Below, in pieces: positions 53,262 to 63,774 of a stretch of 64,000 bases of DNA. The notes under the pieces were generated by a model that saw nothing but the letters and a program-made list of their open reading frames with translations, made no database searches and had not been told where the DNA came from. Numbering within the stretch: the first letter of the stretch is position 1; each line of letters begins with the position of its first letter. The DNA is from Nocardia ignorata NBRC 108230. GTDB taxonomy: Bacteria > Actinomycetota > Actinomycetes > Mycobacteriales > Mycobacteriaceae. Location of the stretch: assembly GCF_001612905.1 (NCBI RefSeq), contig NZ_BDBI01000007.1, positions 37,151-101,150 of the forward strand, in the 5' to 3' direction. Made by a program: the position numbers and the translations under genes.

Positions 53262-54926
53262 TCATGCCCGTCCAACGATCGCCGCGACCACCTCACGTGC
53301 CGTCTGTGGTCCACGCGCAGCACACGCCGCGTCGGCCGCTTCCTGACAACGCTGAATGTCGGCTCCCGCCAAGGCAGCTCGGACAGCGGGCAAGGCAGGT
53401 ACCGACATCGACAGGCTCGTCACTCCGAGCCCGACCAGCACCGGGGCGAGCAGGGGATCCGACGCCGCCTCACCGCATACACCGACGGACTTGCCCGATG
53501 CCGTTCCCGCCGCGCCGACCATCGCGATCAAGTCGAGTACCGCCGGCTGCCAGGGATCGAGGAGCTGCGCGAGGCTGCCCGCCATCCGGTCCGCCGCACA
53601 GGTGTACTGGCTGAGGTCGTTGGTACCGATGCTCACGAAGTCCAGGTGCGCCAGCAGATCGGCCGCCCGCAATGCCGCCGCCGGGATCTCGATCATCGCC
53701 CCGACCTTGCGCACCCCGGATTCCCTTGCCAGCGCCGCGAATCCGGCGGCCTCGTCGGCCGTGGCGACCATCGGCGCCATCACCCACAGATCGGCACCGG
53801 TCGCCTCACCCGCGCGAGCCAAAGCGGTGAGCTGGGTGGCCAGTGTCTCCGGGAACACCGACCCGATCCGCAATCCGCGCACACCGAGCGCCGGATTCTC
53901 CTCGGTCCCGAGATCGAGAAACGGCAGCGGCTTGTCCGAGCCCGCGTCGAGCGTGCGCACCACTACGCGGCGGCCCGCGAACTGTTCGAGAACCGCTGTG
54001 TAAGAGGCGGTCTGCTCGTCCAGCGAAGGCTCCGAAGCCTTGCCGAGGTACATGAACTCGGTGCGGAACAGGCCGACACCCTCGCTGTCGACCGGTGCCG
54101 CCTTCACCGCGTCGTCGACCGTGCCGATATTGACCAGCAGGTGCACCGGGGTGCCGTCGGCCGTGCGCCCCGGCCCACTGGCCGCCGCGAGCCGCGCCTT
54201 GTCGGCGGCCGCCTGCTCGGCCGCCGCCTGCTGACGCTCGGGGCTCGGGTCGATCACCACTTCACCGGTCGAACCGTCGAGCAGCACCGGTGCGCCATCG
54301 ACGAGCTTGTCGGTCTGCGGGCAGTTCACCACAGCGGGCAGACCGAGCGATTTCGCCAGGATGGCGGTATGACTGGTCGGCCCGCCTTCGCTGGTGAGCA
54401 GGCCGACCACATCGCTGCCACCCAGCATCGCCGTGTCGGCCGGCGCCAGATCGCGCGCGACGAGCACGAACGGAAATCCCGGCTCGGGGATGCCCGGCAT
54501 CGGTTCACCGAGCAGCACCGCGATGGTTCGCCCGCCGATATCGCGCAGATCGGTCGCGCGTTCGGCCATGTACCCGCCCAATGCCTCGAGCTTGGCGCAG
54601 AACCCCTCGAATGCCAGGTGCACGGCGTGTGCCGTCGGCATTCCCGCCTTCAATTCCTTCTCGGCGGCGGCGACGATGCCCGGGTCGCGGGCCATCGTCG
54701 CCGACATCGAAAGGATCTCCGCCGCAACGCCGTCCACGCGCGACGCCCTGGCGGCCATTTCGTCGGCCACCCCCGCGAGCGCCGCTTTCACCCGGGCCAG
54801 TTCCTCGTCGGGTGGCCCGCCGACCGGGTCCTGCGCGGAGGTCTCGAGTTGCGATCCGAATCGCAACCACGGCGCACACACCACCCCGGGACTGACTCCG
54901 AGCCCACGGATCACCTGTTCCGGCAT
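53262..54926 (-). CDS. ptsI: PTS enzyme I
   Basis: Enzyme I takes phosphate from PEP and passes it to HPr. The 554-residue protein has the phosphohistidine motif GGPTSHTAILAKS near residue 185, EFMYLGKASEPSLDEQ, the PEP-binding VRTLDAGSDKPLPF and the signature SIGTNDLSQYT. It starts 6 bp after the EIIC stop and shows the usual N-terminal HPr-binding helical part. No HPr gene lies in the cluster, so HPr must be encoded elsewhere. Confidence 0.95.
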   Translation of the reverse strand: MPEQVIRGLGVSPGVVCAPWLRFGSQLETSAQDPVGGPPDEELARVKAALAGVADEMAARASRVDGVAAEILSMSATMARDPGIVAAAEKELKAGMPTAHAVHLAFEGFCAKLEALGGYMAERATDLRDIGGRTIAVLLGEPMPGIPEPGFPFVLVARDLAPADTAMLGGSDVVGLLTSEGGPTSHTAILAKSLGLPAVVNCPQTDKLVDGAPVLLDGSTGEVVIDPSPERQQAAAEQAAADKARLAAASGPGRTADGTPVHLLVNIGTVDDAVKAAPVDSEGVGLFRTEFMYLGKASEPSLDEQTASYTAVLEQFAGRRVVVRTLDAGSDKPLPFLDLGTEENPALGVRGLRIGSVFPETLATQLTALARAGEATGADLWVMAPMVATADEAAGFAALARESGVRKVGAMIEIPAAALRAADLLAHLDFVSIGTNDLSQYTCAADRMAGSLAQLLDPWQPAVLDLIAMVGAAGTASGKSVGVCGEAASDPLLAPVLVGLGVTSLSMSVPALPAVRAALAGADIQRCQEAADAACAARGPQTAREVVAAIVGRA

Positions 54927-54932
54927 CGGGCG

Positions 54933-56258
<1,326 letters not shown>

Positions 56259-56309
56259 GTCGACCTTCTTCGTCCAGCGGTTGTGAACCAGTGGCTCTGA
56301 CGGGTACTG

Positions 56310-56325
56310 TCCGGTCATAACCAGT
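56310..56325 (-). promoter_or_regulatory. DasR/NagR-like operator candidate
   Basis: On the minus strand this reads ACTGGTTATGACCGGA, which matches 10 of the 12 arm bases of the GntR-family DasR site (ACTGGT-N4-ACCAGT). Further CTGGT/ACCAG half sites lie nearby (56287-56292, 56336-56341). It sits in the divergent promoter region between EIIC and EIIB. Confidence 0.5.
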
Positions 56326-56432
56326 TGTCAGTTTGACCAGGTGGCCGACGGATGTCAACCACGAAATATGACGTGGCGCACAACCGAGGCTCCCATACTG
56401 GAACCGGCTACCACCGCGGAAAGGGAGAACAC

Positions 56433-56663
56433 ATGTCCAAAGCGGAAGCGATCGTCCAGGGCCTGGGCGGCGCGGAGAACATCGTCGAGATCGAGGCGTG
56501 CATCACCCGATTGCGCACCGAGGTGCGCGACGGCGCCAAGGTCGACGAGGCCGCGCTCAAGGCGGCGGGCGCCCACGGCGTCCTCAAGTCGGGCACCGTC
56601 GTACAGGTCGTCGTCGGTCCCGAAGCCGACACGCTGGCCGAGGACATCGGGGACATCCTGTGA
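56433..56663 (+). CDS. PTS EIIB, glucose/GlcNAc family
   Basis: The 76-residue protein is a stand-alone IIB domain. The phosphorylated cysteine is in EIEACITRLR (residue 23), and the rest (VDEAALKAAGAHGVLKSG) matches the family. It passes phosphate from EIIA to the sugar at EIIC. The ATG follows an AAGGGAG site. Its TGA overlaps the GTG of the EIIA gene. Confidence 0.92.
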   Translation: MSKAEAIVQGLGGAENIVEIEACITRLRTEVRDGAKVDEAALKAAGAHGVLKSGTVVQVVVGPEADTLAEDIGDIL

Positions 56664-57109
56664 ACGTCACCGCCCCCCTCGCCGGCCGCGTCATCCCGCT
56701 GTCGGAAGTTCCCGACCAGGTCTTCGCCGATCAACTGGTCGGCTCCGGCGTGGCCGTCGACCCCGACCGCACCCGAGGCCCCCTCACCGTCACCGCCCCC
56801 ATCAGCGGCAAACTCCTCAAACTCCACCCCCACGCCTTCGTGGTCTTCGGCGGCGGCGTAGGCGTCCTGGTCCACCTCGGCATCGACACGGTGAAACTCA
56901 AAGGCGAAGGCTTCACCCTCCACGCCACCGAAGGCGAAACCGTCGAGACCGGCACCCCCATCGTCACCTTCGATCCCACCGAGATCGCCGCCACCGGCTA
57001 CCCGATCATCTGCCCGATCGTCGTAATGGACTCCCCGAAGAACTCCATCAATCCCGACACGATCGACACAGTCGTGGAACCCGGTGCACCCCTGTTCGAT
57101 ACGCCCTAA
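56660..57109 (+). CDS. PTS EIIA, glucose family (Crr-like)
   Basis: The 149-residue protein is a glucose-type IIA domain. The active His is in VLVHLGIDTVKL and the second His in LHPHAFVVFGG. It takes phosphate from HPr and passes it to EIIB. In other bacteria it also signals carbon status. GTG 56660 overlaps the EIIB stop (GTGA), which indicates translational coupling. Confidence 0.93.
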   Translation: MNVTAPLAGRVIPLSEVPDQVFADQLVGSGVAVDPDRTRGPLTVTAPISGKLLKLHPHAFVVFGGGVGVLVHLGIDTVKLKGEGFTLHATEGETVETGTPIVTFDPTEIAATGYPIICPIVVMDSPKNSINPDTIDTVVEPGAPLFDTP

Positions 57110-57131
57110 CGGCGCGTAACACAGCCGAGAA

Positions 57132-57443
57132 TCAGCTGTTCTGGCAGCCGATCCCGTCCCCGTCGGCATCGAGCCCGTATTCGTCGGGGCCGACTACTCG
57201 AACCGGGCCCGTGTATGCGGGCCCGTCCCCGCTGCCACCTGCACAGTCGACATCAGGTGCGATCTGAACACACGGATCGTAGGAGGGATGGCACTCGCGC
57301 GGCGGTGGCGGTGGACAGAACTGACTCGATCCGCTGTCGCACAGCAGATCGGTGAGGGGATCAGCACTGGCTTGCGCCGGAAGGACGACAGCGAGAGCTA
57401 TCGCGGCACAAACGGCTGGTCCGAGAAATGAGCTCGGCCTCAT
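57132..57443 (-). CDS. Secreted Excalibur calcium-binding domain protein
   Basis: The 103-residue product has a signal peptide (cleavage near QASADP, about residue 28), a Pro-rich middle with several cysteines, and a C-terminal Excalibur motif DADGDGIGC that binds calcium. Such short proteins are common in actinobacteria and of unknown function. ATG 57443 was chosen from the signal peptide. Confidence 0.82.
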   Translation of the reverse strand: MRPSSFLGPAVCAAIALAVVLPAQASADPLTDLLCDSGSSQFCPPPPPRECHPSYDPCVQIAPDVDCAGGSGDGPAYTGPVRVVGPDEYGLDADGDGIGCQNS

Positions 57444-57603
57444 GACGACTCCGATCCTGGGAACTCTGCCCAGCCTCTCGCAAACAGGCGGCAATCGACA
57501 GCGGTGAGATCGAATCGTTGGGCGCATGGTGAACCGTGACGTTTCCTTGTCCGTTCTCCTGTCAGCAGGCTGTTCTAGCCCGCATCGAATCGGGAGGACC
57601 CAA

Positions 57604-58659
57604 GTGAGCGCAGTGGAGCAGACCAGTGAGCAGTTCGCGCAGCGATTGTTCGAAGCGGCGCTCGGCACGGTCGACATCCTGGCCATCCATCTGGGCGACC
57701 GGCTCGGCTGGTACTCGGCGCTGGCCGCCGGCCCCGCCGACGCGGCCGAGCTCACCACCCGCGTCGGCGGCGACCGCCGATACGCGCAGGAATGGCTCGA
57801 ACAGCAAGCCGCGACCGGCATCCTCGCGGTGACGCCGGACGGCCGCTTCGCCCTCCCAGCGGGCGCGGCCGAGGTGCTCACCGACACGAACAGCCTGGAC
57901 TACCTCGCCCCGCTCGCGCGGATGCTGGCCGGTGCGGCGGTCCAGCTCCCCGCCCTGGTGCGCGCCTATCGCGACGGCGGCGGTGTCGGTTGGTCCGAAT
58001 ACGGCGCCGACGTGCGCGAATCCCAAGCCGACATGAACCGTCCCTGGTTCGAACACCGCCTGGCCGCCGATCTCGCCACCGTCCCCGACGTCCATGCCCT
58101 GCTGTCGGCTCCCGGCGCCCGAGTCGCCGATATCGGCTCCGGCGGCGGCTGGTCCTCGATCGCCCTGGCCCGCGCCTACCCCGACCTGCGGGTCGACGGT
58201 TACGACATCGACCCGCCGTCGATCACCATGGCCACCGCCAACGCCGCCGACCTCGCCCACCGCGTCCACTTCCACCACGCCGACGTCACGACCGACCTCC
58301 CGGAATCGACCTACGACGCCGTCTTCGCCTTCGAATGCGTGCACGACATGCCGTACCCGGTCGAGGTGCTGTCGGCCGCACGACGTGCGCTGCGTCCCGG
58401 CGGAGTGGTGATCGTGATGGACGAGGCCGTCGACCCGGAATTCGCTTCTCCCGCAAGCGATGTCGACCGCCTCATGTACGGCTTCAGCCTGCTCGTCTGC
58501 CTGCCGGACGGCATGGCGCACCACGGTTCGGCGGGTACCGGAACCGTGATGCGCGCCGAGCAACTGGGCGAGTACGCCCACAAGGCGGGCTTCACCACCG
58601 TCGACATCCTGCCGATCGAGAACTTCGGCTTCTGGCGGTTCTACCGGTTGACGGTCTGA
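57604..58659 (+). CDS. SAM-dependent methyltransferase with winged-helix N-terminus
   Basis: The 351-residue protein has an N-terminal winged-helix-like dimerisation part (about residues 1-100; GDRRYAQEWLEQQAATGIL) and a class I methyltransferase domain with DIGSGGGWSSIALARAYP, GYDIDPPSI, FAFECVHDM and VLSAARRALRPGGVVIVMDE. The layout is that of actinobacterial Rossmann methyltransferases of unknown substrate. GTG 57604 follows a GGGAGG site. The stop overlaps the end of the convergent helicase gene by 19 bp. Confidence 0.82.
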   Translation: MSAVEQTSEQFAQRLFEAALGTVDILAIHLGDRLGWYSALAAGPADAAELTTRVGGDRRYAQEWLEQQAATGILAVTPDGRFALPAGAAEVLTDTNSLDYLAPLARMLAGAAVQLPALVRAYRDGGGVGWSEYGADVRESQADMNRPWFEHRLAADLATVPDVHALLSAPGARVADIGSGGGWSSIALARAYPDLRVDGYDIDPPSITMATANAADLAHRVHFHHADVTTDLPESTYDAVFAFECVHDMPYPVEVLSAARRALRPGGVVIVMDEAVDPEFASPASDVDRLMYGFSLLVCLPDGMAHHGSAGTGTVMRAEQLGEYAHKAGFTTVDILPIENFGFWRFYRLTV

Positions 58660-61600
58660 GCGACCAGCTGATCGGACTCGGCGGGCCAATGCCGGGCGAG
58701 CACGTCGAAATACCGCTGGCTGCTCCACAATCGGCAGTTGCCGATCACGTACACCCGCCGCCGCGCCCGCGACACCGCCGCGTTCAGCACGTTCGGGTTG
58801 GCCGCGGCCCAGCGTCGCGAACCGCCCGCGGCGGGTGAGGTGCCGAGTACCAGCACGACCACCTCGGCCGAATTGCCACGCATGCCATGGATCGTGCCCA
58901 CCTGGGCGGCGGCGAACTCGTCTCCGAGCACCTCGCGGGCGACGCGCCGCGCACCGTCGGCGACATCGCGGAAGGGGCTGACCACCCGGATGTCGTCGGC
59001 CGCGACCCCGTCCTCGCGCAACTCCGTCAGCAAGGCGCCGAGCGCCTCACCTTCACCGGGGATCCAGTTCCCCTCGGCGCGTGCGGATCTCACATCGATC
59101 CACCGATCGTGCCCCGGGAAGTCGGGCCGCTCGGGCGTGCCGAAGACGAGCAGGTCGTCGTCGTAGGCGATCCGGTGGGTCAGTTCGAAGATCGGCAGAT
59201 CGCTGCGCCGATGCACCCGCAACGGTGTTCCCACCCACACCGGCCGGTCGTAATCAGCGGGTGTCAGCCAGGTCCCGAACCGCACGCCACGATCTGCCGC
59301 CTGCCGCGCCGAGGCCAGATCCGGCATCCACTCCGCATCGAGCCCGTACTGGCGAACCAGCGCTTCCTGCGCCGAAGTCGGCAGCGTCACAACGGGTCCC
59401 AGCTGACGATGATCTCCGACGATCACCGCCCGGCGCGCGCGCCACAGTCCACCTGCCACCGCCTGCGGCGCGGCCTGGCCCGCGTCGTCGACGAACAACC
59501 AACCGAGCGCCTCACGCCCCAGCCCGGCGAACAACTTGGGCAGCGCGGCGAATGTCGTCGTGAGCATCGGCACCGCGAGGAACAGTGTCTGCCAGGCGGC
59601 CGCGATGGTTTCCGGCTTCGGCGCCACCGCGAGCTCGTCGCGGATCAGCGCGATCGCCACGATCAAGTTGTCGCGCACCCGGGGCGCGGCGTTCAGCAGC
59701 AGCGCCCGATGCAGCCGCAGCGCCGAGAGGAAGAGCTCACGCCGAGCTGTCGAGTACTGCTCGTCGGCCCACGGATTGCACAGTTGGAACTGCTCGTCGT
59801 CCGCGGCGACATCACCGAAAGGAATTGTCTCCGACCAGTTCTCGCGCGCCGCTTCGATGATGTCGAGTGCTCGTGCCCGCCGGTCGGTCAAAGCGACGTG
59901 GTCACGGATGAGGGTGCGCCCGTGCTCGGCTGCCTGCGCCCACTGTTCACGCGCATGGTCGACCTCGCCCTGTCTGCGCCGCATCTCCGCTTCGGCGTCG
60001 TGGCGTTCACGCAACAACTCGTTGGAGCGCGCACTCCATCGCCGGCCGGCGCGGAATCCGGTGGACAACGACTCCGCGAACCCTGGTTTACGCCCGCCGT
60101 GCTCGGTGAGCAACGTGCTGACCCGATGATGCGTGGCCTGCGCCGCACGCAGCTGTTCGGTTGCCTGCTGATGCTGTGCGCGCCAGTGTGCGTGTGCCGC
60201 ATCGGCATTGGCGATCTCCGCCGACAGCGACAGCAGGTCGTCGTTCATCGCGGGCAGCTCGGCGACCGCGTCGGCCACATCCTGACGCTGCTGTGCGAGC
60301 GTTCGAACGTGCTCGCGCCTGCTCTCGAAGTCGCGCACGGCGGTCTGCCAGTCGGGCACCGAATCCGGGTCCGCCTCGGCCTGTTTGAGCAGATCGAGCA
60401 TTCCCGCCGAACCGGCCTGCGCCTTGCGCTCGGTGGCGAACCGGTCGCCGAACCAGAACTGCTCCCCGAAGGTTCGTCTCGCCCCGCCGAGCGCCGCGGC
60501 GATCAACCCCCACGCGGGTTCGCCGCTGACGAATTCGGCCAGCTCGCCGAAGTGGTTGATCCGCACGTCGGAGTCGATCGCGTCGCGGTGCTGGATCTCG
60601 GCCACCACATCGGCGGCGCTCCGGTCGCTACCGGTGGCGAGCACCACCTCGAACCCGGTCGTCTCGGGGGCGAGCCGGTGCGCGCCGACGGTGTAGTTCT
60701 TGGCGACCTGCACCTGCTCGGTGACACCGGTGAACACATCCATCGGGTCGTCGAAAGCGGCCAGCCGCTCCGCTCTTTCGACCACGATCGCCGCGAGCAG
60801 GTCCCGCAGCATCGTCGTCGTTCCGGTGCCCGGCGCGCCGTGCACGGCGAAAATCCCCGCGCTGCCGCGCAGTTCGGTCATCGCCTGATCTACCGCGAAC
60901 TGCTGGCCCGCGACGAGCGGATCACCCGGCCACCGCCCGTCCGGCACGCGCTGGGGCAGCAGCCCTTCGACCATCACGTCCTGCCGTTGACGAACATCGA
61001 TCCGCTGATCAATGGGCAAGGTTTCACTCGCCGCGAGGTAGTCCCGCAGCGCTGCCCCGACGTCCCCACGCTCCACCGCCGCGGCGAGCGCACGCAACTC
61101 CACGCCCAGTCCGCTGTTGAGCCGGTCCTCGGCCGCCGTGCTGTCGGCATCCCTGACCGCCACCTGCACGCACGCCACCCGCACCCCGCCGGCCCGTAGT
61201 TCGGACCGGATCGAGAGAGCCCCACACAGATCCCCCGCGAACGTCTGCAATGCCCGCCCGGTCACCAGCGGCGTACCGAATTCCTCGTTCGCCATGACGC
61301 CGCGCACGAACGCGGTGGCCGACATCCCCGCCAGCCCCGGCGAAACGACACCGTCCGCGCCCGCCGCGATCAGCGACGCGCCGACGCCACGACCGACCAC
61401 ATCCAGGGCACGCCAACGCGGGCCGGGATCGTCGGCTTCCGGGTCGACGCTCGGTACCTCGGTGGTCAGCAGGTCGAACGCGGCGGTGAATGCCGAGGAG
61501 TCGTGCTCGAACCCGTCGGCCCACCCCGGGTCGGCGGGGCCGGGGGAGCGCAACCGGTTGATCGCCCACGCCAGCCCCGACAGCGTCGCCGATCCCTCGA

Positions 61601-61970
61601 CGACCATGCCGTCGTCGCTCAATGTCACCGCGAAAGTGGCTGTGGTTCCGGACTGACGCGCGTCCGCCTCGAGCTCGTCCCGCCCGAAGGCGCGCATCAG
61701 CGATTCACGCGCACGCCCCACTTCGAACAACCCGCCGAACACCACGAACTGCCATACCCGGCCCGGTTGCAGCGCGGGGAGCGAGGTGAGGTCTTCCCAC
61801 GGTGCCGGTTCGTCCGCGCCGAGTTCCACCACCAGCGCACCGGTTTCGCGGCAGACGCCGACCTCCGGTACCAGTTGCGGACCGAGCAGTTCGACGGTCC
61901 GCCAGAAACGCACGAGCCGCGCGGCATGCTCGGACCCGTTCACGATGCACCCCATTCCGTCGGCCAGCAT
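58641..61970 (-). CDS. Very large SF1 helicase-like AAA protein with altered Walker motifs
   Basis: The 1109-residue protein has a long N-terminal region, a P-loop segment HGAPGTGTTTMLRDL near residue 378, a coiled-coil-like middle, Walker B FVDDAGQA near residue 825, and the C-terminal SF1 motifs GDHRQLGPV (motif III) and NVLNAAVSRARRRVYVIG (motif VI). The family is the UPF1/DNA2-type helicase found in actinobacteria. At the P-loop the invariant Lys is Thr384, and Walker B is DD instead of DE. The start could also be GTG or ATG further upstream, up to 62015. ATP hydrolysis is doubtful. Confidence 0.75.
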   Translation of the reverse strand: MLADGMGCIVNGSEHAARLVRFWRTVELLGPQLVPEVGVCRETGALVVELGADEPAPWEDLTSLPALQPGRVWQFVVFGGLFEVGRARESLMRAFGRDELEADARQSGTTATFAVTLSDDGMVVEGSATLSGLAWAINRLRSPGPADPGWADGFEHDSSAFTAAFDLLTTEVPSVDPEADDPGPRWRALDVVGRGVGASLIAAGADGVVSPGLAGMSATAFVRGVMANEEFGTPLVTGRALQTFAGDLCGALSIRSELRAGGVRVACVQVAVRDADSTAAEDRLNSGLGVELRALAAAVERGDVGAALRDYLAASETLPIDQRIDVRQRQDVMVEGLLPQRVPDGRWPGDPLVAGQQFAVDQAMTELRGSAGIFAVHGAPGTGTTTMLRDLLAAIVVERAERLAAFDDPMDVFTGVTEQVQVAKNYTVGAHRLAPETTGFEVVLATGSDRSAADVVAEIQHRDAIDSDVRINHFGELAEFVSGEPAWGLIAAALGGARRTFGEQFWFGDRFATERKAQAGSAGMLDLLKQAEADPDSVPDWQTAVRDFESRREHVRTLAQQRQDVADAVAELPAMNDDLLSLSAEIANADAAHAHWRAQHQQATEQLRAAQATHHRVSTLLTEHGGRKPGFAESLSTGFRAGRRWSARSNELLRERHDAEAEMRRRQGEVDHAREQWAQAAEHGRTLIRDHVALTDRRARALDIIEAARENWSETIPFGDVAADDEQFQLCNPWADEQYSTARRELFLSALRLHRALLLNAAPRVRDNLIVAIALIRDELAVAPKPETIAAAWQTLFLAVPMLTTTFAALPKLFAGLGREALGWLFVDDAGQAAPQAVAGGLWRARRAVIVGDHRQLGPVVTLPTSAQEALVRQYGLDAEWMPDLASARQAADRGVRFGTWLTPADYDRPVWVGTPLRVHRRSDLPIFELTHRIAYDDDLLVFGTPERPDFPGHDRWIDVRSARAEGNWIPGEGEALGALLTELREDGVAADDIRVVSPFRDVADGARRVAREVLGDEFAAAQVGTIHGMRGNSAEVVVLVLGTSPAAGGSRRWAAANPNVLNAAVSRARRRVYVIGNCRLWSSQRYFDVLARHWPAESDQLVAQTVNR

Positions 61971-62020
61971 GCTGACAACTCGCACCACGGTACGTGATGG
62001 CGCGTGCCCGGGCACGGTAG

Positions 62021-62056
62021 GCCGATGGTCCCGTCGCCGTCGACGAGACCATCGGC
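62021..62056 (-). terminator. Hairpin between the small secreted gene and the helicase gene
   Basis: A perfect 10-bp stem (GCCGATGGTC/GACCATCGGC) with a 16-nt loop lies 8 bp after the stop of the gene at 62064 on the minus strand. Confidence 0.5.
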
Positions 62057-62063
62057 GCTGGTC

Positions 62064-62318
62064 CTACAGGCGAGGCAGGCACCCGGCGGCCCGAAGCCGC
62101 GCCGCCAGCGACGAATTCACCATCGCACTCGACCCGCCGCCGCCGGTGAGCGCCACCAGCACGTCACCACCGAGTCCGGCGCCGATCGAGCACCCGAGCA
62201 CATTGACGTCGATGTAGATGTTCTCCTTGGACTCCGGTTCCGCGACAGCCGAACCGGCCCCCACCGCCGTGGCGGCCACAACGGCCAGCATGATCCCAAC
62301 AGCTTTGACGATGCGCAC
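62064..62318 (-). CDS. Small secreted protein
   Basis: The 84-residue product has a signal peptide (cleavage near GSAVAEPES, about residue 25) and a mature part of about 60 residues with two cysteines (NVLGCSIGAG and AAGCLPRL) and a Gly-rich centre. No family is recognised. GTG 62318 is preceded by AGGAG with 5-nt spacing. It is a small exported protein of unknown role. Confidence 0.65.
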   Translation of the reverse strand: MRIVKAVGIMLAVVAATAVGAGSAVAEPESKENIYIDVNVLGCSIGAGLGGDVLVALTGGGGSSAMVNSSLAARLRAAGCLPRL

Positions 62319-62463
62319 TAGCTCTCCTCGAATTGCGGTGATCGGAATCGGTCCATCCGGTCGCGGACCGACGAGAGGGTTGACCGAACCCCCTCCGCAG
62401 AAACCTCGAGTCCAGTCCATATTTGCGTTGACGGCCGAACCCCCGGAACCGCACGCTGACCCG

Positions 62464-63081
62464 ATGGACGAGTTGAACCGCGCCGCAGACCTGTTCGCCG
62501 TCGGCGAGCTGGACGAGTCACATCTGACGATGATCGGCGCAGAGGCTTTGGCCCGAGGGGTCGATTCCCCGGCGCTGGTCGAACTCGCCTGCCTGCACCG
62601 AACCGATTGCCGCGACGCCCCGGAACTGTTCCGCACTGCGCTCGCCGAACTCGAGATCGTTCACCTCGGGGGTTGGCGCGAACGGGAGGTAGCTGTCCGG
62701 CTCAGGCGCGCGAATCGCAATGCCGCCGCCCTGCTGGCCGACGAAGGAGACTCCGACGAGTGCCTGCGCCTGATCTTCACTGATCTGTTCGAGCTGACGA
62801 TGCGTCCCGAGCCCGAACCACCGGAGTTGGAGGAACTGGCCTGGGACTTCTACACCATGCAAATCAGCCTGGAGGACGGCCTGGATACCGCCATCATCTG
62901 GGACGAGATCCGCACAGGATGCCGAAACCTGCTGGCCGGCCCTCCCTATGCGCCTGTGTACCCGCGGGTCGGCCGGGTGAATGAAACCCCGCCCGAGCCG
63001 CACATCCCTGCGGAAACACCCGACCGTCCGAGGCTGCTGGATCGACTTCGCGCCGGGCTCGCAGCAATCCTGCGCCGATAA
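62464..63081 (+). CDS. Cytoplasmic protein of unknown function
   Basis: The 205-residue protein is acidic, rich in Leu, Glu and Ala and probably helical, with no membrane segment or signal. It has three cysteines in the first two thirds (LACLHRTDCRD, DECLRL). The C-terminal 35 residues are Pro-rich, then basic. I do not recognise the family. ATG 62464 was chosen because the residues before it look non-coding; the minus-strand secreted gene diverges from it. Confidence 0.6.
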   Translation: MDELNRAADLFAVGELDESHLTMIGAEALARGVDSPALVELACLHRTDCRDAPELFRTALAELEIVHLGGWREREVAVRLRRANRNAAALLADEGDSDECLRLIFTDLFELTMRPEPEPPELEELAWDFYTMQISLEDGLDTAIIWDEIRTGCRNLLAGPPYAPVYPRVGRVNETPPEPHIPAETPDRPRLLDRLRAGLAAILRR

Positions 63082-63093
63082 CCCTTTGGCAGA

Positions 63094-63774
63094 TCAGCGC
63101 AGGACCATCTCGACGACCGCCTTGGGCGCCGCCAACCATTCCCGGATGTTGTTGCGCACCTCGGTGGCTCGCCTGCACTCGCAATATGCGACAACCCCGT
63201 CGGCGTCGATATCCGCCGCCCGGCACAACGCGACCGCCCGCGGCAGATGCTGGTATTGGCTGACAATGATCGCGCGGTCGACCCCGAACATCGACCGCGC
63301 CCGCTCACACGTCTCCCGCGTGGACAGCCCCTCCCCATCCTCCCGCACGATGTCCGGGTCGACCCCGCGCTCGAGGAGGTAACGCCGCATGGACGCGATC
63401 TCGTCGCCGGAAGTCCCGCCGGCATCCCCGGACAGCAGAATCTCACGCGCCTTCCCCGCCGCGACCAATTCGATCGCCACATCCAGGCGACCCCGCAGAT
63501 ACGCCATCGGCGTCCCGTCCGGCGCGACCCGCGCACCGGGAACAATGACAACCGGAACAGTGGGCGCTCCGGCCACATCACTGCGATGCCCCGACGACAA
63601 CATCCACATGGCCGCATTGGCACACACCGTCACCAACACCACGCCACTCGCCAACACCACGCCGGCCTTCACAACGCGACGTAACCGCCGCCGCCTTCCA
63701 CTACGTTCCTCGCTCAACGCGCGACCCTCCCATTGTTGTGGTTCGAAACCCGGCCTGACTAGGGAATTTGACAT
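63094..63774 (-). CDS. YdcF/SanA family (DUF218) protein
   Basis: The 226-residue protein has a single N-terminal transmembrane helix (about residues 35-55) and an extracytoplasmic DUF218 domain with VVIVPGARVAPDGTP, LLSGDAGG, EIASMRRYLLERGV, IIVSQYQHLPRAVALC and a late Glu/Arg/Asn-rich end. It resembles SanA, which affects envelope permeability. The domain is probably in the cell wall space; the exact activity is unknown. ATG 63774 was preferred over GTG 63789. Confidence 0.85.
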   Translation of the reverse strand: MSNSLVRPGFEPQQWEGRALSEERSGRRRRLRRVVKAGVVLASGVVLVTVCANAAMWMLSSGHRSDVAGAPTVPVVIVPGARVAPDGTPMAYLRGRLDVAIELVAAGKAREILLSGDAGGTSGDEIASMRRYLLERGVDPDIVREDGEGLSTRETCERARSMFGVDRAIIVSQYQHLPRAVALCRAADIDADGVVAYCECRRATEVRNNIREWLAAPKAVVEMVLR

